From Bugula neritina (taxonomy: Eukaryota; Bryozoa; Gymnolaemata; Cheilostomatida; Bugulidae), in contig OZ037765.1 in the NCBI GenBank assembly GCA_964035545.1, positions 32,301,004-32,365,003 on the forward strand: DNA of 64,000 bases, written 5' to 3'. The notes under the pieces were generated by a model. It did no database searches. It saw nothing but the letters and a program-made list of their open reading frames with translations, and was not told the DNA's origin. Position numbers and translations under genes: made by a program. Each line of letters begins with the position of its first letter. The stretch's first letter is position 1. Below are positions 1 through 12,010 of the stretch, piece by piece.

Positions 1-454
1 CTCAACTTAAACAACTTTCTGATAGTTTTAACCAGAAGTTCCACAAATGGAAGACCGTTAGTCAAGATTTGACAAACTCACTATGACACTCATCTGTTTA
101 TACAGTTGAAACTGCAGGCTACTGAACGCCATGTTTTTAAGCACTGTACACTTCATGAGTAAAAAGTTCATTTGATGTTTTTATACACTCAAGCACTAGC
201 AATACTTTGCCAAATTTAATCTTCCCTATATAGTAGCTCGTCAAAGTAAATACAACTTGAAGAAATGTCACAGTAATGAAATTAATATTTAGACCTGACT
301 CAGCAATGCAAATTATAAACTTCTATGCAAAGTACAAGTATATGCAGTTCTCTAAACTAGTGGTTAAAGTCCGCTTAGTGTGAAATAGCAGTCATTTACT
401 CAGTGAACTTACATTTAGTGATGTATTCATGAAACCAATACTTTAAGCAAACAT

Positions 455-715
455 ATAAGTAAGTATAGCTTATAGTAAGTATAGTATAGTAAGTATAGTA
501 TAGTAAGTATAGTATAGTTTAGTATAGTATAGTAAGTATGGTATTATAGTAAGTATAGTATAGCAAGTATAGTAAGTATAGTTTATAGTAAGTAGAGTAT
601 AGCAAGTATAGTTTATTATAGTAAGTATACTTTATAGTAAGTAGTTTATAGTAAGTATAGTACAGTAAGGAAATATACGAGTAAATATAGTAAGTATATT
701 AATAAGAAAGTAAGT
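455..715. repeat. AGTAT / AGTAAGTAT low-complexity tandem array
   Basis: Irregular tandem repeats of AGTAT and AGTAAGTAT dominate this stretch, with drift at both ends (TTATAGTAAGTAT variants). Many units contain GTAAGTAT, which resembles a 5' splice site on the + strand, although no coding exon was seen just upstream. Confidence 0.85.
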
Positions 716-3700
716 ATGAAAATATATAGCAAAGCAAGTAATTAAATGAAAACTACCTAATTCTGAAAACCATTACATTTTGTTCAATTCTAAACAAAGT
801 TCAAAACTCAAGCATCAGTTGAATAACTAAAATGTCTGCCAAATGAGTCATATCAACTGCCTATAAGCATATCCACAGCTAAGAGATTACATTGCACATA
901 GTGCAGTAATTTGTACTTGATAGCCATGTGACCCAAACAACACCCATATGAATAACTCATGTGTTTATACAACCAAGATGCCTAAAAGTATGGAAAAGAA
1001 CTTGAAATGAGTAGTTAAAACAGAAATTGGATAAATAAAATTGACATCATGTAGTTAAACTGCCACATCAAGTTGTTTCTTGCCTAAAGGCAGCTAATCT
1101 GCAGGGAAAACAAGTTTGCTGGCTAGATACTGGATGGTTTTCAAGTAAAAAGGTTGTTTTTCATAAAAACTGTAGTTCAGTAAAGTTCTACAGTCATATC
1201 ACCAAAATGTATGAGAAGCTTTGTAAAAGCAGCTTTGTTTAAAGCTTTTCTTTAATTAGCATTTGCAAAAGCCAAATAATTACAACATGCAAAGAAACTT
1301 GCATAAAGACTGCTATTTCAGAGTTAAAAGATTAGTAGGAAATTTTCAGTAAGCTTAAACTAATAGCTTTAGTTAGACAGCTGAAAGTATCTTTTGTTAG
1401 CCGCAATTTATTGACTAACTAAAAGTCACAAGTTGAACTGATAACAAGTTGAAAAGCTAGAAAAGTTGGACTAATAGAGTTATCAAAATAAAAAGTTGAC
1501 CATTCTAGAGAACTTAATTTGTTAGTGCCTAAAGAGGTAGTGGTGCCGTTAAAATGACTACCGTGTCTCACCTTCCAGTCGCAGAAGGATTAGATAGTTT
1601 GCTGATAAGTTGAAGCAGCTTGGCTTGCATACGGCGCGGTCGAATGTAATGCGCAGTGGTAGAACAACATGGGTGATACATAAATTATATGCTATTGTAG
1701 GGCTTGTATATTGCACTGCAATAGGTTTGATAAACGCATTCAACTGGAACGATATTACAGGCTGGTTAGTTGTTTGTACTACAATTTCATTATCAATACA
1801 GAGTGAATGCCTTTTAATATAACATGCTATCTGATAAGTTAATGCGGGCTGGTACTCACCCGCCCACAGAGTAATAGAAAATCATTTGTTATGAAACTAA
1901 GAAAAGTTGAGCCGCTCGCAGCAGTGTACTGTAAGCTGTACAATGTACATCAGGCAGTAAAAACTGGCTATCGCTTTTCAGGATATAAAACAAATTCTTT
2001 GAAGTTAGTTGTGTCCAAAAAGTTGTTTAAAATCAGCAAATTCGTGATAGAACAGACAGTGTCCCCATGTCCTTAGGAGTGCATCTTAAAATTTCAAAGA
2101 TAAATTAGTTTTCATTTTTAACCTTATAAATAAATAGAAGTTTGTGGGAAAAGTTTCAAACAATCTGCTTGCAGTTTGATTTTTGAATTATAATAAAAGC
2201 TTGTAAATTGAAAACTTCGCCAAAACATTGCTTCCATGCAATTTCACTATTATCCTTGCCTATCTCAATCTGTACCACCCCACTACATTTTTAAAACACT
2301 AGAGGAGTATATTAGTATTTAAATGACCTAATTTAGACCCCAGATTTTTATAATGCTATTATCTTTAGAAAGCTAGTGCTAGATCTATTTAAAAAATTAA
2401 TTTTTATGATGAAATAATAGTTCCAAACATTTTTTCAACGTTAAACTGACTTTTAAAATGATGCAAGGCATCTTGATGAGGTAGTGAAGATATAAAACTT
2501 AGCTTGAGAACCTACAAAAGTGTGCTGGAAACTGTTAGCTTTTTAATATCTAATACTTACTTTGTAACAAGTAATTATGCACTAAGGCTAAAATATACCA
2601 GATTCTTAGGCTTAACCAGAATGATTTTGCATAGGAAACGACCCTCAGCAACCACAAGGCCAACACAAATATGAAAAACATTCCAACTATTAGCTTAAAA
2701 TCTTCTCTTGCTAGTTGATGTTGGCTTACAAGTTGTAGCAAAAGTAAGTTTCGTATTGCTTTTAGTTTTCAATGCTTCCACCTTTTTCTACCTTCCAAGT
2801 TATGAGAGTTTAGTAGTTTAAAAACAAAATATATTTTAGAAAAACAACTTATTCACATTGATTTTTTATTGAAACTTTTACATCAGCAAAAGAAAAATGA
2901 GTTTTTTGTAATAAAAAACTCGTTTTGATGAAGGATGAATGTTCAGGTTGCCAGGACTCGATCTCGCTTTGTAACTGAAGCAGTGTTTAATGCACTGCAA
3001 TCAGAAGGTTAGCAGAAATAGCGTATGACCTACTTTACTAAGTATTACAATGCAGCTGGTAATAATAGTACAGCACTGCACACGTTACTGCACGCATAGG
3101 CACATTGTTGTATGTAGCTATAACTAGTGGTGATGTGCCGCGTTTGGTTAGTGCTCGAGATAACAAACTGCCTATATACAATCTCAAGTTAGTTAATAAA
3201 AAACTTTTTTAAAGCAATGGCTTGTTTTTAACCATTGCTGAGCACAGTTTTTGGATAACTTTGTTAGGGAAATGCAAGCAGAAAGCAAAAGCCCACAAAT
3301 TAAAGTTAAATGCATCTTAACTGCTTTATTGCTAGAAAAGTAATGTGTGAATGTAGAGTTTTGTGGTTTGAAGAAGTTAATAAAACTAATACAATTACTC
3401 TAGTAATAAACTTTCTATAGAGATGATTATAGATCAAAGCTTTTGTAACACATGTTGGCTTTTTCAAAGAAAGCTTTCATTTTTTAGAAAAGCTATGCAT
3501 AAAAAAGCCCAATTTCTAGATAACCATTTAATTGTACTTTGTCTACAGCATACCCGCGTCATGTAAACACTGCAATACCTCAGCTTATGTGAACAAAAGG
3601 AATAGTTATAGAATTATAGAATTTAGATTCATCATGTATCAGGAAAACATATAATTTATTACACTATCTCCATAATTTATTCGGTTCCATTATTAAAGTA

Positions 3701-5280
3701 AACGATTTTCAGCTATCAATAGTGATAGGTAGTAGAAATGTACTGGAAAATTTTAGCCTTTCAAAAATATTTTCTATTATGCTATTATTGAGAATTATAA
3801 TTAAAAAGTTAGATTTATTGAAGGGATTTCTAGATAGGATGAGATGGCATTTTTGTGGTCTGAAAATAATATTATGATGAAAAGCAAAGCCTGAGCATAT
3901 TAGGAAGCCCTTCCCACCTCTCAGTGTTAACTACTCATGCGGAGCTGTGGCTCCAGTACTTCAAAGTGAAGGATACACTTAGCCTGAGTTTCTAATTATA
4001 TTAATCAGAGTGGGGATAATCAGGAACTTATGCTAAAGAAATGCAGATTTTACAAATATATTAGATGTTGACAAAAACCTTAATTAAATGTGTTTTTGAG
4101 CCTTACTATAGTTTAAATAGAGAGTTGCTGAACTTTTTCAAGTTGAGGTGTATAGGAGCGTGAAAATTCAAACTATTTCAAGTTTCCCAAAGACATGGAG
4201 CTGGCCAAACATTAACTGTGATGTTTTTATGTTTTCAGTTTAGACTAGCTCCCATTTAATCAAAAACACAAAATGCTTGATGGTAGATTTGATACTAAAA
4301 TTTGAAGCAGATATCTGTTTCACGGAATATCTTAGCAGACTGTGCAGAAGGACCATTGAGTAAAGGTCACATTATGCTGTTATTATTAATACACCTGGCT
4401 CATGATGTTATAGTGTTTTACGTTCTATAGGTTTTCTTGTAGTTGCTAATTTAATCAATCAATAACCATAAGCCGCGTAGCAATACTAGTCAATAGGTTA
4501 TAACTTATAAGGGTATGGACCAAAGCGGAGAGAGAAATTTATGTTATAAGCACTAGTGTGTTATTATACAACGCATTGCTTCCAAGGTTGTAACTACTTG
4601 CCCTATTGGCCGGCAGTGGTTGACTGTGTACGCACGCTACAATTACATGCAGCAAAGCTTTCATCATTGTCTCATGTATATAATTTTCTATGAATAATTA
4701 TTTAGCTCTGTTAAATAAGCCAGCCTTTGTAATTTGGGATTAACTTCATAAAATAAAATTGTTAGCAGCTTGCTTTCAATTTGAACCAAAGAGTGAGTTT
4801 TTATCACTTAGGCTTGCTCGTCCCGACTTTAAATCAATAACAGTAAAGAACTCAGTCTACATAAAAAAACTTGTTTTAATATATGCTCAATGTTTATAGC
4901 TAGACACAAAATAAGGCTGCGATTGCCAAGTCTCATATTATAAGTACGATTGACGTAGCTCTGCATACTAAACTGTACTTGTAAGTAACTGACTCAACAT
5001 GAAAACTTGGTGAATGAGCATTTCTGAAACTACCAAATTTGCCTCTAGTTTCTGAAGCCCTCATAGTTTCAGTTGAAGTCTTTGATGGACTTTAAAACTT
5101 GTAGCAAGATTAAAACAAACTGAAAATTAAGATTTAATAGAATATTTTGGAAATATTACTTGAAACAGTTTTTAGTAGTACTAAATGTTTATTTTTATAC
5201 AAAGTTTAGTTGTAGAAAAAAAGCTACAGCCTAGAATAGAAGGTAAACTAGTTGGCAATTTTAATTTGACTAATTTCTGA

Positions 5281-6192
5281 GTATGAAAAAGTAAATAAAA
5301 AGTACCAACAGTCTTGGAATTAGTACGCACCTTGCAAAGTGTTGAACAAAAGTCAAATGAAAAGGTTGAAAAGGTTACATGACAATAAAAATGCTTTATA
5401 CTCTTAGTATCTGCTGTTATTGTTAGTAGTGGTGATTATTATTATGTAGAAGAGAATTAGATCATGAATGTCCCCAGTGGTGAAAGAAAGCATGAAAAGA
5501 TTAGGTGATGAAGTGGATTCATTATTGTGTGAGAGAGTGCAGTCTGCATTGTGAAATGATAAGTTACCATGTAATACCAAACCTATAATACCACAACTGT
5601 AATACTAAAACTGTAATAGTACATCTATAATATACCAAAGCTGTAATACCAAAGCTGTAATACCAAAGCTGTAATACTAAAACTAATACAAAAGCTGTAA
5701 TATTGCCGTTGACTTATTCCTGCAAAAGTGCAACCATGGTATAATACATGTCCATATAAAAAAGGGAAATATTATCAACAACCAATGCAATACTGGAATC
5801 GATGCATTTGATTTATACTGATAACATTATAGTACCTTAATACATCCTAATATAATATTTTGGTACAAGGAAAACATTAACAAAAAGTAATTTGATAAAA
5901 AAACTCAAAACAATTTACAAAACAGCAAAATGTAAATTAGAATTATCTTACTGCAGTATATATTCAAATTTAATTATGCTTTCTTTCATTGCTATGGACA
6001 TTCATGATCTAATTCTCTTCTAGATAATAATAATAAATCACCACTACTAACAATAACAGCAGATACTAGGAGTATAAAACATTTTTATTGTCACGTAACC
6101 TTTTCAACCTTTTCATTTGACTTTTGTTCATCACTTCACAGGGTGCTTACTAATTCCAAGACTGTTGGTACTTTTTATTTACTTTTTTATAC
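5281..6192. mobile_element. Foldback/MITE-like element with ~215-bp inverted arms
   Basis: Bases 5281-5493 and 5976-6192 are reverse complements of each other along almost their whole length, with scattered mismatches and small indels. They flank a spacer of about 480 bp. The outer ends read GTATgAAAAAGTAAAT on the left and its complement on the right. No transposase-like frame is present, and no clear target-site duplication was found. A non-autonomous DNA transposon or foldback element is the likeliest explanation; a local inverted duplication is the alternative. Confidence 0.75.
5572..5705. repeat. Short tandem array, unit like GTAATACCAAAGCT
   Basis: Roughly eight imperfect copies of a 14-18 bp unit containing TGTAATAC and AAAGC/AAAAC lie in the spacer of the foldback element. 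No coding role is seen. Confidence 0.7.
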
Positions 6193-9100
6193 TTGAAAAC
6201 CAATCAAATTTGACTAACGTATTATGGTCTAAGTCAAAATAATTATGCTATAGCACAATGCACTATGTAGTTACTAGTAGTAAACTAAATCGAAGAGTAC
6301 ATCATTTGATCGACTTTTGTATTAGATATCTTAGATATCGCCATTTGGAATATATATAACCTTCCACTATTCTCTCTATATCAAAATAACTGTGAAACTA
6401 ACTAGGTGCAATAATAGTAATAATTTTTAAATTCATTTGTACTCAAAACCACTGATCAACAAGTTCCCTCATTGACTCATAGACAGTGATCTAAATGCCT
6501 AGTGATGCTCTCTAATACTGAGTACTGAGTACAAGTAAATATTATTATATTATAGTCTTGGATTCTACAGATTTAGTACAGCATAAAAGAGGGAGGGGGG
6601 TCATGGAATGACTCTGATTCCAACTTGAATTGCAATGTAGCTAGACTATAAGATAGTAATAGTAATAGCGATGGGTATTATTTTGAGTGTATTAGAAAAC
6701 TGATGACAATTGAATTGGTAGTTCCACTAAAATTATCTGCAATGTCTGAAACACAAACTCACTAGATATGAGAGATTAAATTTCAAGCATGGCTGCAGAA
6801 ATATATAAACAATAGTTTTTTATAGGCCTAATTTTAGGGACACATTTTAGCTGCGGATATATTCTAATGAAATCCTTTATCAGCTAACTAAAAACAGTAA
6901 TTACAAAATCTTTCACTTATAATGTAGCTTAGCTTGGCTTAGGTTTCAACTAAAACCTATTATACAAATATGGTGAAGCGCAGGCTTTTGTAAACAACAG
7001 TGTTGTCACAAATTCCGGCTTGTATATTACAAATATTTGAAGGGGAAGTGCTAAAACATCTGTTACTTGTGCGCTAAGTTAAACTGACACACTGCATCTT
7101 CTCAAAATGAGATTCCAGTTTATGACGCTCAAATTAAATGAAGGGTTTTAGTGCAATAATTATCCTTTTGACTTTCAAAACCTGCTTAAAACTATTTTGC
7201 AACCAACGCCCTATTTAAACATTTCATCACCAATACATTGATTGATTTTTTTGAGTTTACCTTTAGAAGCTTTTTTAATTTTATTCCTAAATTCAATTCT
7301 ACATTTCTAATTAGATAGTAATTTGAATTATACAGCTACACAGCAGGAGCACATAAATTGTATGAATTTATGCATTGGCAAATATTTGCCTTTTGGATTG
7401 GGTCATCTAAGTCGACATAAATTTTATACATTGACTTGTAAAATTTGCAACCGATCATAATAATACTAAAATAAATATTTAATTACAAATAATAAAAGTA
7501 AATAACCAAATTATTAGTTTTGGGTTTTGCAGAACAGGGGAGTATTATAACCTGTAGACTAATATAAGTTAATTAAAAATATTATTGCATTTCACAAACA
7601 AGGTTTAACATATGAGTAGTAAACTATGGAGCTGTAGCAGCCATCTTGGATATTGATGCTGCTTATCAAATCTGCACTTAGTTTAATTGCAATGAATTAC
7701 CTCATTTCCCCTGTTAATTTCTGAAAAGATACATCACTTTCTTTTACAACATACCAGCATAGCTTAATGCATTATCTAAGTCGACCTTATTTCATGTAGC
7801 TTATTTAATATCTTTATCATGACTACCATAGTAAACGTAATAACTTTAGAAAACTTTCCAAATGGCACAAAAAAGAGACTGCATAATATTTATTATACAT
7901 TAAAGTACCGAGCTTAAACTACAAGTTTTGCCTCATTACTGGGTATCTTTTAAGACTATCCCAGCAGAAGCTGGTAATACAAGATGCAATACAAGCTGCC
8001 ATTAGATAAGTTGCTTATTAGAAAGTTCTGGAAGGTCACATGGATATACTTTATTCCGTGTATCATTCACTCCTAAATGCAGATTTAAGTTCATCGAAGT
8101 TGATCTTTTTTGTCATGTTATATGAGTACATTATGATAATGTAGATGCGGATTAGTCACCATAGCTAACCCCACTGTAGCTCACTGATTGCATCTCTACT
8201 AAAGTTTACTAATTATTTTCCAATGAAGCCTCAAGGCCTTTTTGAGTGACAGCCTATTTCGACAAGGCAAGCTAGGTGCTTTGCACTAGTCTTTACTATA
8301 TCAATATTAATTATCAAGTTGATATGCCATTCATATCATTAGGTCTGTCTTAGCACAGCTGGAATACAACAATTCAATGAAGTTATAACTACCAATGGTG
8401 GTACTCAAGCATTAAATGCTATGATAAAGTATTAAATTAAAAATTTAATGTAAAATTCAAACTAATTCAAACTAAAAATAGGACACAACATGGCAGAGAG
8501 TTTCAAACTATTAAAGTTCTTAAATCAGTTTTTGTTCAAAAAACAATTTTTAATTTTTGTTTAAAAAGAAAACATGAACTGTTTTTTTTCTTTTAAAAAA
8601 GTTTTTAACTAATGGACTTATAAAGCTAAAGGATTAACAATAAAAAACTTTTCATTTGAAAGGTGAGAGAAAATACAGCTATAATAACCTCAGTTTTGCC
8701 TTTCACGTTACAAATATTTTTGCTGGTAGGAAAGCCATTAAATAAATGATCAAGTGTAATAAAATCTGTGGTAATAAAAATAACTGGAAGATGCTACCTT
8801 TTTTTAGTCAATTAAGGAAACAAAATAATGGTTTGAAACTGCTGACTTTGTTTATTTAAATGTTGGCTTGCTTTTTTCTTAGCACAATTCATATTGCAGG
8901 CAACATCTCTAGTTCTTACTTTCATAATTAACGTTAAAAATATTCTAGGCTTAGGCTGAAATACATATATATTTTCTAATCAATTAAAGTAGCTTAACCA
9001 ATCAATCATAATGGAACATTATCTCATAACCATGGCAATAACTCTATCATCTATATAGTGTTTAAAATCAATACCTCGGGGATACTCTTCATTATCAGAT

Positions 9101-9587
9101 CTAAAGCTTGCGGTAATGCTCATGTTTTATAATTATAGCACATAATATTTTATAGTAAAAATTTAAAATGCTTTTTATCACACAGTAGATGAAGTTTTAT
9201 GATTATATAAAATGCAACAATTTGATTCCATGTTTGCTATATTTATAACATTACTATGAAATATTGGTATGCCAAATTAGTATTACTGAAGTGCTAAAAC
9301 ATTCACCTAAAGATGTTCGAATATAGCATTTGGAAACAAGCAAATAAAACACGTTTTAGCTTTCCTGCTAATGCGAGGTTAAACTTTAAAGTTGAGTATT
9401 TGACTCCAAGTCTATAACTATTGCGTTAAAAAACTTTTGTAATGGCTATGGAAGTATATATATGAAACTATGCAGCTCAATAATTTGAGCAAACATAGAA
9501 CAAGTAAACATCTATCGTTAATTCAACTCGAATTCTCGCTGATATGACTGTAGCCGTTGATATTTTGATTAAACTTGTTTTACTTAC

Positions 9588-9614
9588 CAAGTGATTTGCG
9601 TTCTTGTCGGCCAT
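9588..9614 (-). CDS. Candidate first coding exon of an unidentified gene (9 codons)
   Basis: On the minus strand an ATG in good context (AAAATGGCC) opens nine codons, MADKNANHL, and runs directly into CTTG|GTAAGT, a strong 5' splice site. The sequence just upstream (9615-9830) has more CpG dinucleotides than its surroundings, as expected for a promoter. No downstream exon on the minus strand could be linked to it, and nine residues are too few to identify a family. It could equally be chance. Transcript data would decide. Confidence 0.3.
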
Positions 9615-10927
9615 TTTAGTACTACGAGAGACTACAACGAACGAAACACCGGATAGAAGGTTAACAGGGGTCATTAAATGCATTTCTATTGGTCTACGCT
9701 TTACGCGGTATTGTTATCACTGACGAGCCACAACAAACGCGCATGGCTTGGAGTACACATTTTAGTATGTACTTGTAACACTTGCAGCACACGCACTCTG
9801 CACCGCGTTCTTTTCCACTTCTGCAATATTGCTATAATTGTTCAATAGTAGAGTACTAGTACTAGTATCGTTATGTTCACCCGTTTTGCTGGCAGGTTTG
9901 ACTGATTTTTACTAGAGTTTTTACTAATTATCAAAATTTATTAGGATTTTTCAATTGTATACGCTTGAAGTAGTAGTACGATTACAGTGCTATGAAACAA
10001 GGCAAAGAAATATGTAACTGTGCGTTGCCTTATTATTACGAGTAACATACATAGTATGACTGCGTCGTGTGTCACTATTCTAATATAGCCAATATTCATT
10101 CTATGTGCCAGTTCGACCATTATTGGATTTAGCAGCAGTATAAGTGTATGCTTATCACTTATCAGTATTGGTATAGATATTCACATTGATATTCATGTTA
10201 CAATTATGCTTAGTGTTGAACCCATTGTTACTAGCTGTAACTTTTTAGCGAACTGTTTACTATCACTTTGACTACTACTGTGAACATCAATGTTATAAGT
10301 GGAAATCACATTGACTTTGATTGAATGATTTATAAATGATAAATAAGCCTGGTGTAAGTGATGATGTTCACAGCACTGAATGTTAGTTGATGGAATTTTT
10401 AACCTGGATTTCAATCACAACATTAATATGAAAATGGGACTTTAATTAAATCGCATGGACATAATTGCTAAACCCACGAGACAGATTGAATTTCAAACAA
10501 TATTTTTAGATTTGCTCATTTTGTTATTCTATTCAATAAAAAATCTGTTGCGCATAGATAGTTTCCATCACAAGACAACATATCTTATAATAGCCTATTT
10601 ACAAATAGAGTTTGGTTGAACAGAACTAATGAGTATAACGATTAACTTAATGCCAATGGTGCTATAGTCAAATATAAATTACCATATAATTATAAAATAA
10701 CATTTTGGATCGTTTGAATCATACATAAATCAATAAAATCCAAGGCTGCTCTGCTCAAGTAGCTCTGCTGACTGTTACCCAGTTGGAGCTGTTGCACCCA
10801 GCATCTTTGGATCATTGAAGTACTCACCGGTTCTATGCTGGTAAATACCTTATATTCTGCAGAGTAAAGAAAATTGAAAAAGCCCAAAAAATACATGATT
10901 TAACCTCACACTTTACACAGTTCATCA

Positions 10928-11143
10928 AGGGAGCAGCCGTGGTCTAGGGGTTAGAGCGTTTGCTTAGTGAATACGAAGTTATCGGTTTGAACCCGACAAA
11001 GGCCATTGGTGATGTTAGGAAGAGCATCCAGTCCTAATTGCTCCTGTGCCTCATATGAACAAGCCCTTAGCCCGATTTAACAAAAACCCCTTCCACCAGG
11101 GGTTTCTCACAGGGATAGGGACTATAAACTTTCGTGAGGTTTT
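10928..11143 (+). mobile_element. tRNA-derived SINE, full length with target-site duplication
   Basis: The head carries RNA polymerase III promoter elements: an A-box-like TGGTCTAGGGG near 10940 and a B-box-like GGTTTGAACCC near 10984. A tRNA-unrelated body follows, then a terminal T-run. The element is bracketed by a 16-bp direct repeat, TTTACACAGTTCATCA, at 10912-10927 and 11144-11159 (the first Ts may belong to the tail). This intact duplication suggests a relatively recent retrotransposition. Related copies occur at 40841-41022, 50090-50307 and 51138-51335. Confidence 0.9.
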
Positions 11144-11849
11144 TTTACACAGTTCATCAGTTATGCAGTGGTTCTCACAACATAGATCTTCTCTTTTTGA
11201 TAAGCTGAGCTTTGAAATTAAGTAAATCACACTAGTGGATAGAAGGCATCTAGGTTCAGCTGGCTAATGGCTGGCCTTTGTACAAAGACTGATCAACAAG
11301 AAAACTCATCACAATAAACTTAAGAATCAAGCCTGCCTGTTTTGCAGTTCTTTTAGGGTTAATGGAATCTAATTAAATACTAGTTAATAGAATTGACTAT
11401 AAATGTTTTTGATGAGATGGCTGATAACTGTACAAACTATTGTAGCTTAGCAACGGAAAAATTCTATGGAAAACATCTGCAAACTGTAATTTATAATTGC
11501 TATATATTATAACAACTCATTAGATTTTTAGCCAATATCGTCGTAACTTAATGCTAGCTGTAGTAGTCTAGATAAAGCTGCGGTAAAGCTTTTTGTTTAG
11601 CATGATTTAAGTTGCATTCATGTTCTATAACAAAATATAATATAATCCTACATGCATATAGTATTAATTGTAGGTATTATATAAGTTAACCTTCTCAGTC
11701 ATAACAGAGCATATACTGTAAAAGTGGCAACTTGGTTAGCGATAAGCAGTCCCTCAAACACTGCAACTACTTGGCATTTTTCTCAACATTTCCAACTACT
11801 GTCAGTTGACTTTCTGCATGGAGGCTGACAGAAGTGCAAAATTTATTTA

Positions 11850-12010
11850 GGAGCAGTAGTAGAGAAATTAAGATAGCCTAAGCTTTTTAAATTTTTTTAT
11901 AAATTTTTGTTGGGGGTGCGGGTTAAAATTCTTGCAAGAACATAATTATTTCTTATGCTATATTTATAATCTAGAACACAGGCTTTTCTCAATTTCTCCA
12001 TTACTGCACC
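11850..12010 (-). mobile_element. MITE copy with TA target site
   Basis: The reverse complement of this segment matches 39251-39404: both contain the run GGAGAAATTGAGAAAAGCC followed by TGTGTTCTAGATTA. Its ends, GGAGCAGTAGT and complement of ACTGCACC, are imperfect inverted repeats flanked by TA on both sides (11848-11849, 12011-12012), as in Tc1/mariner-type non-autonomous elements. No coding capacity. Confidence 0.7.

Larger units (their letters stand above)
1..9587. other. Gene-poor AT-rich region
   Basis: I see no open frame with convincing coding character here. The content is AT-rich single-copy-looking sequence plus the AGTAT array near 455-715, the foldback element at 5281-6192 and a short tandem array inside it. 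Short open frames near 1554-1822 and 2550-2741 are discussed under rejected items. If the candidate first exon at 9588-9614 is real, this region would be its downstream introns and exons, but I could not assemble them. Confidence 0.5.

Noticed and set aside
1554-1822. Plus-strand frames near 1554 (ATGACTACCGTG) and 1610-1822
   Set aside because: Short, without a recognisable domain or confirmed splice partner, despite locally higher CpG content.
2550-2741. 63-codon hydrophobic minus-strand frame ending near a GTAAGTAT donor
   Set aside because: It looks like a possible membrane-spanning exon, but no acceptor, neighbouring exon or family could be established. It could belong to the candidate gene starting at 9614; left unannotated.
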